Source: Mitosporidium daphniae
Taxonomy: Eukaryota; Microsporidia
Direction: 5' to 3'
Length of the DNA stretch: 20,540 nucleotides
Assembly (NCBI RefSeq): GCF_000760515.2
Contig: NW_013546135.1
Span: 1 to 20,540 of the forward strand
Part shown: in pieces, positions 8,418 through 16,666 of the stretch
Layout: every line of letters starts with the position of its first letter
Numbering within the stretch: the first letter of the stretch is position 1
Made by a program: the position numbers and the translations under genes
Notes under the pieces: generated by a model
What the model was told of the DNA's origin: nothing
Seen by the model: the letters and a program-made list of their open reading frames with translations, nothing else
Database searches by the model: none

Positions 8418-9300
8418 TCATTCATCTAATGGGGGAATGGTGGAAAGAAAGGCTTTGGTGATTTGTAGCTGCTTTTCAATGCCCTTGTCGCGCTCCGATA
8501 GACTCGATCTAGAAGACCTCGACTGGGTTTGGAGTGACAATCTAGGCAACATAGCATCCCCCCTATTGAGGGACATGTTTTCGAGCTCTGATTGGATGAT
8601 ATCTTTTGCTCTTTCAATACGAGAAATGGAATGCGGCAATTGCTATAGTTATCAAACATAAGGAAACCTCGGATAGGTCAAGCAATTTTTTTTGGCTATC
8701 CAGAAAAAGTAAATGCACGTCATTTGGCCATGTTTCAACATAGGGCCCTTGAAAATCTTCCCCATCTATCTCGCAAAATATCTCTTCGGAGGCAATCGAA
8801 TTTTCAAACAAAAGAGTTTCGGCATCTGCCAGCGAGGTGGCTAAGCTTCTCACCTTTTCCGGTGCTTCTTTTCGCAGCTCAATCAATTTCTTTATGTTCC
8901 TTAAATACCTCTCCTGCTCTTTGACTAGATCATCTCGCAAGTTTATGTCAAAGGGCTCAAAATCTAAATGTCAAAAATTGCACCCTACTTTTACAAACAG
9001 ACTCGCTGGCATTTTCTTTTAGAATTGCATCATAGTCAACGCCATTAACTTGGATGTTCGGTGCAATTTGCGTTTTTAGGATCTCGTTGATCCGCTACAA
9101 GTTATGGCCCCTGGAAAGATTACCGATGTGACTTTTGAGCCAAGATGGGCCACCTGCTCTGGATGGCTTTTGGCTGAAATTCCAAGTCCATCGAGAATTT
9201 CAAGTAATTTTTGCGATGAATACTGATTGATGTTGTCAAAAATGAATTTGACGTCGGGCAGTGTTTCTATTTGGATTTTCGAAAATGGCGAGCTGTTCAT
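8418..9300 (-). CDS. Mis14/NSL1-like kinetochore (MIND/Mis12 complex) subunit, 4 exons
   Basis: 265 residues from exons 9300-9124, 9094-8995, 8963-8668 and 8642-8418. The introns are 29 nt (9123-9095), 31 nt (8994-8964) and 25 nt (8667-8643, GTTTCC...TATAG). The protein is predicted mostly helical. The call rests on the segment FEPFDINLRDDLVKEQERYL followed by ELRKEAPEKV (about 94-130), which matches the Mis14/Nsl1 hallmark EPFD-x3-N, a short helix, then LR-x-E-x-P. Upstream APNIQVNGVDYD resembles the family's IxINGxD. Downstream, KKLLDLSEQLPHSISRIERA spans the third junction and fits the family's later helix. NSL1 joins Mis12, Nnf1 and Dsn1 in the complex linking centromeric chromatin to Ndc80. 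The Ser/Arg-rich tail (LSLQTQSRSSRSSLSERD) could be phosphorylated; that is speculation. The gene structure is well supported; the family call is moderate. Confidence 0.72.
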
Positions 9301-9340
9301 TAAAATACAGCACAAATAAATTTAATTAAATTAAATTAAA
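9301..9340 (-). promoter_or_regulatory. 40-bp spacer with tandem TTTAA repeats, presumed NSL1-like promoter
   Basis: Between the NOC3 stop and the NSL1-like ATG. On the minus strand it reads TTTAATTTAATTTAATTAAA, a near-perfect pentanucleotide repeat, then a T-rich leader. Similar TTTAAT elements sit just before other starts in the window. No AATAAA for NOC3 is present here. Confidence 0.45.
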
Positions 9341-11396
9341 CTATTGAGCCATAAAATTGGACAAAAAGCCTTGGACAGCCTTTTTAACTTTGGCATCTGG
9401 GTGCGACTAACGAATAAGAAATTTTGGTCTTACCTTTGAAAGGAATGAAAAAAGCGGGGTCGGAGAATACTCCACAGCATTGCAATTATCCGGATCATCA
9501 AGAATAGGGTCAAAGTCACTTCCTATCGTATTTATGCAAAGAACCTCTCCAGAGGATGTTGAGGATGGCGAAAACAGCATCTTGAATATGGCAGGGNATG
9601 CCTTGCCAATTGAAGATAAATTATCGAGCAGAAATGTCACAGTTTCTGGTGCGATTTTCGCCATGCAGATCCACACCAATCTTTGGGCAAATGAGGCAAC
9701 CCGAGAATTAGGAAGGTTGCTCTGTCGAGAAAATAACTCTGTAATTGTTGCTTGTAGCAATGTTCTTTGGCTTGGCGTTAGCGAAAAGAGGTCTGCATCT
9801 TTGCATGTAAATGTTGGTTTCCATTCAGAAAAGATGTTTTTTGGAGCAGGCCGGTTTTTTCCTTTAGCAGACGAGCCTCCCATTGAAGGTGTGTAGCAGG
9901 GATGAAGAGAAAAATCAAAAAGAACATGTGCGAATGCAAGACGCAGGAACTTGTAAAAAAGATGGTAATAAAAAGCCAGGTCAAATTGAATGGATTTCTG
10001 GTGCGAGGCAATGGTAAACACCGCAACCAAGTAATGACAAACATCCCAGTGGACCTCCATTTTCGATGCGCAAACAAAATCCTCCCCAAACGGTTTCAAC
10101 GAGGAAATTAGATCCGAAAAATAGATCGAATCGATGAGAAAAGAAAACTTTGTCAATCCCCTGCACACGCCCGCAATCAACGGTAAACGGTGACAGCCAA
10201 CTGGGGGGCATTTTTTTAAAATCCCGATGTATATTTTGAATAAAAAAACCATATTGTCTTGATGCGCCCTGTTCTTCCTCTCGACACTAATGACGGCCTC
10301 GTTTTCTTCCAGCTCTTTCCTCCACTTGATTTGCTCCTTTAGATTCTACAAAGAGGTTATAAATCATGAATACCTTTTTCCCCAACTTTGAGAGATGAGG
10401 GGTTTGCTTTTTCTTTTCCGTCAGTGAGGTTTTGGCTTTAGCATTTGAATGGGTTCTTGCAGATGCTTGCAAATTTTGTTCTTTGATTTTTAACAGAGCC
10501 TCCAATAGCTACAAAGGTAAAGATGATCCAAACAATTACCATGGGATGGACGATGTATGAGTTTTTCTGAGCTGCGTGAGATGCACTTTCCAGTATGCTA
10601 GCCGTTTTGAACCCTATATCATCGGTGGCAAAAACTTCTTTGATGGTAGAGCCAATTAGCTCTGTTAATTTTTTTGTTTCCATTCTGGACGGAATGGCCA
10701 GATATTTGCAAACGGCAGACGTCACTCGCTGGCTAAAGTTGAAATGCAAGGCAACTTTCAGCAACTCAAGCAAGCACTTGATGGAAAGCATGCAAATCTT
10801 TTCGGAAATACCTGCAGAATTGGGCTTTAAAAGCAACTCGGACCCGTGAGTAAGGACATTAATGTACTTTTGATAGTACAGCAACAATGAACATTCATAG
10901 TCCCGCTGTTGGGCAACGTCTCTTGAAACCTAAACAGTAAGCCCAAGTGATCAACCTTTGTCTTTCGCTCTAGCGCACTTAATTCTCTTATGAGATACGA
11001 TGGAATTATGTCACAAAAAACAGTAAGAATGCTGACGATTACCAATTTGAAGGCGGCAACCGTCTGTTCATCTTGGCTTGACAAGGAGAGAAACAATAAA
11101 GCATTGGCATATTCAACAAGCGTCTTCAAATTTAATATCTTTTCTTGGGGCTTTTCGATTATCGCAAGAGCTAGCTCGCCAATGATTTTCTTCCTTTCCT
11201 CTTCAGCCGATGCGATCAGAGCATTACACCGCTCCGCCAATATTGCATCGTGGGTTTGTTTTTTTGCAGACACTTTCTTTTCCAAATTGTCCTGAAAATG
11301 TGCAGGTTCGATTTGATGCCCATTCACGCTTTCTAGCTTGGCTCTTTTTTGTATTTGCCAAAGAGGGCCGTGACGAATGGGCAAAACGGAAGGCAT
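9341..11396 (-). CDS. NOC3: NOC3-like nucleolar complex protein (ribosome biogenesis), 5 exons
   Basis: 647 residues from exons 11396-10956, 10929-10540, 10508-10374, 10345-9434 and 9406-9341. The introns are 26, 31, 28 and 27 nt, all phase 0; the first has a GTTGAT donor. NOC3 forms a heterodimer with NOC2 in late pre-60S assembly and export, and in yeast also assists replication licensing. Seen: NOC3p domain VFCDIIPSYLIRELSALERK, then KVSRDVAQQRDYECSLLLYY restored across the first junction (about 128-165); HLSKLGKK followed by NLKEQIKWRKELEENEA across the third junction, the family's HLSK motif; LIAGVCRGLTKFSFLID starting the CBF/Mak21 domain; and a C-terminal CBF part (about 500-647) ending SHPDAKVKKAVQGFLSNF. 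A basic insertion near 445-460 (AKGKNRPAPKN) has no obvious splice sites. One residue is ambiguous (N at 9597). It lies 26 bp after IDO and 40 bp before the NSL1-like gene. Confidence 0.93.
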
Positions 11397-11422
11397 TATT
11401 TAAATTTTTTAAAAATTCATTT

Positions 11423-12933
11423 TCATTTAAAGGTCTCCTCGAGGAATTTAATTTCCTTGTTTAAGGTGTCGATATCAATGATAGACTTTTCCTTAATTTT
11501 CATTATTTGGCTGTTGAGAGGGCCAAATGACGATTGATATTGATCACAAAGTTTTGAAACCTCGGATAAAACAACACTAAGCTGATTGGGGAGCCATTTT
11601 ATGATAGGCGAGCCTCCAGTTGCGACGGGATGCTTTGAGTAGGATAAGATATAGGCCTTTGTAAAATGCCAGTGTCTCCATCTAAATTCTCTCAAAAAGT
11701 CCATCAAAGTTATTGCAAGTGCTGCACTTTCTTCGGATTTCATACATCTCTCTATCAGGCCCTCAGAACGTGATTTGACCAGTTTCAAGTATTTTTCGTG
11801 AAGAATGGGCCTGTATGTCCGAAATTCGGATAGGATTTGAGTCAGGGGATTATCGGGCATCTTATTGGTTATTTCTAAAAGGTTGTCTAAAAGCGGGACC
11901 ATAGAGTCATTGGCTCCACTTTCTCCGCGAAAAAACAAGGGATCAGAGGAAACCCCTTCATAGACAACACCATTCGGAAACATGGGCTAATCGGACGTTA
12001 AAGCAATCAAGTTTACCTGATTTTTAATGCCCATGATAAAGGTCCTAAAAGAGGCATAGCCCTCAGGCGAGCTTCTAGACCACATTTTTTGCATGGAGTC
12101 ATTGATGGCTCTAAAACAAGTTGTCATTTTCGATAGTCCAGCAACAAGAGACATGTCATCTTGTGCACAGAGTATATCTTCAGTTGCGGCGATCAATTTT
12201 GCAGAATGAGAAACCATATCCACATGGACAAGTACAAATCCAGCCTCATCTTTGGATCCCTCAAAGCTTCTTATCAAAGAAAGATTATCAAAGGAAATCT
12301 CCTTCGTGGCGTCAATTCTTTTGTAGTTATATAGCCTAAAATTAAGCATCAAAAAGAATTCATTTACGCATATGAAAGCGCATATTCCATAAAGGGCTTT
12401 GCGTTTAGCTTTTCAGCCAACATGGAAAAGGGAAGTGCAATCGATTTTGGAAGGATATTTCTTCCCATTCCATATGAGCATGAGCTCGGATCTTTCATGT
12501 GGCGCAAGTGACATGGTTCCAAAAGGTAAGCACTTGCTAGAAACGAATAATCGCGAAATAATGCTATGACAAGTTGAGTGCAAGCAAGACATACCGTGTA
12601 ATAACCGGCAGTCAACGACCTGTTTGACTTGCTCAGAGAGGTCCGGAAAGTCTCCATTATCGATGAGGCCCCCCAACCTCCCGGTCNCCAATAATCCAGG
12701 GGTCGATTTCTTGGTCATAATGGGCATATCTTGTAAAAGATCTTCTAAGCACTTAAATTCGGCTGGCAACACGTCCAGAGGGTCCTAAAATATGAAACAC
12801 ACGCTCTACATACATTTAAGGGAAGAAATCCAGTAACATCGTTAGGAATGAATTGAAGGCCAGTGCCTGTGCTCTCAAATTGCTCCTGTGAGGCGATAAG
12901 AGGAAGTGGTCCAATGTAAGCGCTGTACGGCAT
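11423..12933 (-). CDS. indoleamine 2,3-dioxygenase (IDO), 5 exons
   Basis: A heme enzyme opening the pyrrole ring of L-tryptophan to N-formylkynurenine, the first step of the kynurenine route that can feed de novo NAD synthesis. 462 residues from exons 12933-12814, 12784-12595, 12563-12368, 12335-12017 and 11986-11423. The introns are 29, 31, 32 and 30 nt. Splicing restores IDO signatures across each junction: GFLPLNDPLDVLPAEF, RLLHALFRDYSFLASAYL, MEYALSYALYNYKRID, and FRTFIMGIKNQPMFPNGVVY with EGV following. The substrate-contacting Arg is R266 (SFRTFI), the proximal heme His is H380 (EFRWRHWHFTKAYI), and the C-terminal loop ATGGS stands for the usual GTGGT. SGANDSMVPLLDNLLEI matches the SAAQSS-type helix. 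After the IDO core there is a C-terminal extension of about 40 residues (from about 422) ending in a short Lys/Glu helix. One residue is ambiguous (N at 12687). It diverges from the PHD-SET gene; no AATAAA follows its stop. Confidence 0.95.
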
Positions 12934-13088
12934 TGATTAAAAACAGCCTTTTTGACCAATAAAGCTGATCATAATACATTATCTGCAATTAAGTTAAATT
13001 GAATCAACTTGGGCCAAGCCCGTGGATGCCAATTAAAAAATTTAAAAATGGAAATTATTTAATTTGAAGGTGGTGTGTCTTTTCAACA
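12934..13088. promoter_or_regulatory. divergent promoter region, IDO / PHD-SET protein
   Basis: 155 bp. TTTAAT lies 3 bp before the IDO ATG (minus strand, 12941-12936) and TTTAATTTGA lies about 30 bp before the PHD-SET ATG (13058). Two CCAAT sequences (near 12956 and 13030) and an interrupted palindrome CTTGG-G-CCAAG (13008-13018) are visible. Promoter function is inferred from position. Confidence 0.45.
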
Positions 13089-15404
13089 ATGCCCACATTG
13101 TCCCGTGGAATGGAAGTTGATGGTTTTAAGCGGGGACATCAGAATATTAAATGCATTTTCTCGGATTTAATGCGCATGAAAACGAATTTACACAATTTTT
13201 TTCTTCCTCCAAATATATTGCAGGAGGTGCCCTCAACTTTGCCAAAACCAGCTTCCAGAGTTGATAAAATTGCTTCTGAATTAATTGATTGCTGCCCTTT
13301 TTGCGATTACAGCAGGTATGAGAGCTTTTTGGGATATTCTGAATTTTCTGAGCCCTGCATAAAACCATTGGAATGCAGTTTTGATCCGATCACTGGAATT
13401 TCTGTGGTGCCCCCTTTTTGCCTGCCCTTTTCTTTGAATCCGAATGATGGGGGTTTTATCGATAACTACATTTACAAACACGCCCTTCTTAACCTATTAT
13501 CCTATTCGATTAATTGTACAGACTGCAGTCAAGTTTTTCACATTGAATGCGCGAGAAGAAATTCATCCACCAATGCTGTTATCCCTTTAATTTATTCTCG
13601 CGATAGAGACAATAAAGGCAATAGGGAGCCTTTTGAACTAGTGTTTCCAAACGCAATTATTTGTCTTCGAACGCAGCAATGTTTTGATTGTCTTTTTTCA
13701 GGGTCCAATGATATCCAAAAAACCGCAGTCGCAAGCTCAGTAGAAAAACCAGCCAACAATTTACAAGAGAAATGCAGTAGATGCTGGAGAGACTTTCAAT
13801 TATCACATTTAGTTGCTGTTCAGGCCCGCCTACTTTATGTAAACAAGAATATTAAGGAAAATCAATCTTATTCTGAGCTGATTTGTTCATCGTGTCTGGA
13901 ATGTTCCCATTGCTTATCTTCTGGGGATGATGATCCATACTGCTCTACATCTATACTTGGATTGCCAAAGAAGCAACAGTCTCTTCCTTGGGTTGTATTT
14001 TGGATATATTCAGCCCCGCCTCTTTCCTTGCTATTTTGTGGAGGATGCGCATCAGCGATGGATGCCAAGGAATATTGTCCAATTTGCTTTCAATTGTACG
14101 ACAGAGACAATTTTTCCATACCAATGGCTAAGTGTGACGACTGTAATAGGTGGATCCATGTTGGATGTGATCCATCCATCGATCTTTCTTGGTATGCTTC
14201 TGCTTCAAATGGAAATGGGGCTCTTCAATATACTTGTCCCTGTTGTGTACGGGGAAAATCGGTATGCCTTTCAAACGAAAATAAAAGTGAAATATCCTCA
14301 ACACTGCCAAATCATTCATGTTCCTTCTATTCGTCTGGTACTTGGATTTTAAGCCATGGGGTAGTTCCTTATTCCCCAACCCCTCATATTCCAGGCAAGT
14401 GGATTAAAAGCTTGGAAAGTGGAAAATGGCCCGTTGAACTTGTAGTGGCCAGATTCGTTCCTTCCTTTAGGAGTCTTGGGAAAAAAACTCTTCTTCTCAT
14501 AAAGGTTCTTCGCGGTTGGGAACCCGCAGGACAATCTCCAAGGCTTGAAATCCGATTCTTGGATCACACTGAAAATGGTTCTCCGTGCGCTTTTAAATTA
14601 GACAGCCTCAATGATTGGAAATCTTTATACATCGATTTATGGCTCACATGGGTGGGATATTGCTCGCCATTTTCTAGAATACACTGTTTAAGCTTTATCC
14701 TTGGCGAATCTGTCCTTCAATGTTTGAGGTCTGCTAGCTTCATTTCTTGTAACACCCCATCATCTTCAAAGTGTACCAGAGCAATTCCTGGCATTAAACG
14801 CAAAAACAATCTTGGCTTTGGTCAATTAAGGCACGCTGTCAATGGCACGTGCAACAATGAAATGGTTTCATCGATCAGCCTCAATTATTTCGACCGCAAC
14901 TATAGCTCGGTAAATTCCCTCTCTATTCACCGATCATCCATTCAAGGATTAGGTGTTTACGCTAAGGTATCGATCGAAGCAAATGTCCCGCTTCTTCCCT
15001 ATTATGGTGTCATAGTTGGCCCTCATTTAGCAGAGAACCTGGAGTCTCTGTATGAATCCCTTGGTCTTGGATGTTATTTTTTCAAAATTTCGTCAACGCT
15101 AATTATTGATGCCACACTTGGAGGCTCTTCTGCCCGATTTGTGAACCATTCCTGTGATCCGAACTGCGTAACTAAATCTATTTGTTCTGCAAAGGCTTCC
15201 TTTTCATATAAGCTAAAAAAAGGCGGCATTACCTGCACCAACAGTTGCAGGCCGTCTTGTTCGATTGTCGTTATTTATTCAAAGCGAGATATAAATCCAG
15301 GCGAGGAGCTAACTTATGACTACATGTTTAAATTGGAAGGGGACCATTCACTGCGTATTCCTTGTGGATGTAGATCACCAAAATGTAGAGGCTTTATGAA
15401 CTGA
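13089..15404 (+). CDS. trithorax/MLL-like PHD-SET protein, probable histone H3K4 methyltransferase
   Basis: 771 residues, intronless. Cys-rich pairs recur through the first half (CPFC 69-72, CTDC 143-146, CFDC 198-201, CSRC 229-232, CSSCLECSHC 266-275), as in MLL-type PHD clusters. A clear PHD finger spans 330-386: CPIC, CDDCNRWIHVGC, CPCC. A beta-rich region (about 415-545) could be a diverged FYR-type domain, unproven. The C-terminal SET domain (about 612-750) keeps GxG as GLG (620-622), YYG (638-640), the AdoMet/catalytic segment ARFVNHSCDPNC (682-693) and ELTYDY (740-745). Post-SET CGC-x4-C (759-766) ends in GFMN, three residues short of the typical Set1/MLL form only in wording: the family usually ends CRGFLN. 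Oddities are an insertion of about 20 residues (702-724, two extra Cys pairs) before IVVIYSKRDI, and loss of the usual GE after the tyrosine motif (YGVIV). The trithorax/Set1-type SET assignment is firm; H3K4 specificity is inferred. Confidence 0.93.
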   Translation: MPTLSRGMEVDGFKRGHQNIKCIFSDLMRMKTNLHNFFLPPNILQEVPSTLPKPASRVDKIASELIDCCPFCDYSRYESFLGYSEFSEPCIKPLECSFDPITGISVVPPFCLPFSLNPNDGGFIDNYIYKHALLNLLSYSINCTDCSQVFHIECARRNSSTNAVIPLIYSRDRDNKGNREPFELVFPNAIICLRTQQCFDCLFSGSNDIQKTAVASSVEKPANNLQEKCSRCWRDFQLSHLVAVQARLLYVNKNIKENQSYSELICSSCLECSHCLSSGDDDPYCSTSILGLPKKQQSLPWVVFWIYSAPPLSLLFCGGCASAMDAKEYCPICFQLYDRDNFSIPMAKCDDCNRWIHVGCDPSIDLSWYASASNGNGALQYTCPCCVRGKSVCLSNENKSEISSTLPNHSCSFYSSGTWILSHGVVPYSPTPHIPGKWIKSLESGKWPVELVVARFVPSFRSLGKKTLLLIKVLRGWEPAGQSPRLEIRFLDHTENGSPCAFKLDSLNDWKSLYIDLWLTWVGYCSPFSRIHCLSFILGESVLQCLRSASFISCNTPSSSKCTRAIPGIKRKNNLGFGQLRHAVNGTCNNEMVSSISLNYFDRNYSSVNSLSIHRSSIQGLGVYAKVSIEANVPLLPYYGVIVGPHLAENLESLYESLGLGCYFFKISSTLIIDATLGGSSARFVNHSCDPNCVTKSICSAKASFSYKLKKGGITCTNSCRPSCSIVVIYSKRDINPGEELTYDYMFKLEGDHSLRIPCGCRSPKCRGFMN

Positions 15405-15673
15405 TTTTCTGTGTATAGATGTAGATCCATTAGTTCCAGCGAGACTTTCCTTTTCTTCTCAAAAATAAACGTAAACCTATTTAGGTGAAAATAATTTCGT
15501 CATCGGCGAAAACGAAGCTTAAAAGGCTGCCTTATGTTTGTTTGTAAGAGTGGATATGTGCTGATGTTCCTTGAACACTACTATTTGTCGCTTTAATAAT
15601 TAATTTGAGCGATTATGCTGTTTTATTGTTGTTTTAATTGGTCGAAACTTTTTTTAATTTAGCGACCCCATCT
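15405..15673. other. spacer between PHD-SET and membrane-protein genes
   Basis: 269 bp without a supported gene. It contains the PHD-SET poly(A) signal AATAAA (15464-15469, about 60 bp past the stop) and, just before the next gene, a TTTTTTTAATTTAG leader (15649-15662). I see no RNA gene. The TTTAG end looks like a 3' splice site, and an upstream ATG at 15615 could join in frame through a 35-nt intron with a GTTGTT donor. That is longer than any other intron here, so I prefer the downstream start. Confidence 0.4.
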
Positions 15674-16594
15674 ATGATGTTAGTCGATCCAAAGAAAGGC
15701 TATATTTTCTATGGAACAGGAATATTGTTGCTCTTGCTGGCAGGAATCATTTTCTATGCAGTTAATTTAAGCGGATCACTAGCCATTTCGAAACATTCAT
15801 CTCCTACCACCGATATTAGCCAAGTTGCAGAGCTTATTCCCATTCCAGAGCAAAAAAAGCATGGTATAAAAATAGCAAATATGGTGAACCCCATGCTGAA
15901 AACCTTGGGTAAAAGGAGAGAAGAACCTTTCTTTGATAATGGCATTAACATTTTGGGCAAGATTTTTGTTGCCTTTAGTCTTATATTAAGCATTGGTATG
16001 CTTTCATCTTATCTGTTCCTTGCGATTTACAAGCCGCCCCCGCCCCCACCTCCACGTCACTTTCCAAGAGTCACCACTATCTTTAGGGGCATTTTCTTAT
16101 TAATACGTGTGTCCTTCAGAAGGATACTAAGATACATAAGGATAAATCCCTTTCTCTCCATTGTTTATATGGCGTTCATCTTTGGCCTTTATATGTCATG
16201 GTCATTTGTCTTTTCGATATGTTATTATTTCGCGGGTTTGATCATCAAACTATATCAAATACTTTCTTACTTTTTTTTCCCGATATTTGGCGGGGCTCTT
16301 TCGCAAGTGGCTGGTTTTGGTATTCTTGCGATTTCCCTTGTTTACATTTGTGGACTAACAATTTTTCCATTCATTTTGCACCTATGGACTGAGTTCTTAA
16401 ATATTTGTCAAGCTATTGAGGTACCCGAACTCCCAGGAAAAAGCAAAATTGCTTATTTCTTTTCAAGGATAAAGTCAAGATTTTCCCGGCGTAATTTAGA
16501 TGATACATATCCACATCCAAGTGCTCCATCATATTATACCGAGCAACAACCAGCATTTAACCCTTATTTTAAAGAAGAAGAAGAACCAAAGTGA
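15674..16594 (+). CDS. multi-pass membrane protein of unknown function
   Basis: 306 residues from the ATG at 15674 (ATGATG, so 15677 is possible). Predicted membrane segments: about 11-31 (IFYGTGILLLLLAGIIFYAV), 95-118 (KIFVAFSLILSIGMLSSYLF), 158-192, and 195-240 (probably two passes). A hydrophilic segment at 38-92 separates the first two. After the second comes a heptaproline run (121-127) and a strongly basic stretch (FRRILRYIR). The C-terminus is hydrophilic: a basic patch (KSRFSRRN), then a Tyr/Pro/Ala-rich tail with PSAPSYYTE and an acidic end. I recognise no family. A TTTAAT leader precedes the start, and AATAAA follows 27 bp after the stop (16621-16626). It converges with topoisomerase II (72 bp between stops). 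Confidence 0.72.
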   Translation: MMLVDPKKGYIFYGTGILLLLLAGIIFYAVNLSGSLAISKHSSPTTDISQVAELIPIPEQKKHGIKIANMVNPMLKTLGKRREEPFFDNGINILGKIFVAFSLILSIGMLSSYLFLAIYKPPPPPPPRHFPRVTTIFRGIFLLIRVSFRRILRYIRINPFLSIVYMAFIFGLYMSWSFVFSICYYFAGLIIKLYQILSYFFFPIFGGALSQVAGFGILAISLVYICGLTIFPFILHLWTEFLNICQAIEVPELPGKSKIAYFFSRIKSRFSRRNLDDTYPHPSAPSYYTEQQPAFNPYFKEEEEPK

Positions 16595-16620
16595 GCTTTA
16601 CATTTTAAGCGTAATGTTTA

Positions 16621-16626
16621 AATAAA
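16621..16626 (+). promoter_or_regulatory. AATAAA poly(A) signal of the membrane-protein gene
   Basis: The hexamer begins 27 bp after the TGA stop, within the 72-bp convergent spacer shared with topoisomerase II. Confidence 0.45.
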
Positions 16627-16666
16627 TTTTAATATAATTTAACGGTATTTAAATTTACTGGATATC

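Noticed and set aside
9480-9896. 138-codon open frame on the plus strand within NOC3.
   Set aside because: It is antisense to the NOC3 CBF region, whose frame is continuous and family-like; shadow ORF.
9870-9990. A further intron in NOC3 exon 4 around the unusual FAHVLFDFSLHPCYTPSMGG segment.
   Set aside because: No GT...AG pair of 24-32 nt with a TAG-type acceptor keeps the frame, and the reading frame is open throughout.
13008-13020. CTTGGGCCAAGCC occurs in the IDO/PHD-SET spacer and again inside TOP2 near 18548.
   Set aside because: The TOP2 copy encodes conserved protein (GLAQD), so the shared 13-mer is most likely coincidence.
15615-15673. Alternative upstream first exon for the membrane protein, joined by a 35-nt intron ending AATTTAG.
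   Set aside because: The intron would be longer than all others, the donor GTTGTT is weak, and the same TTTAATTTA string is seen as a leader before other starts. Kept as an alternative only.
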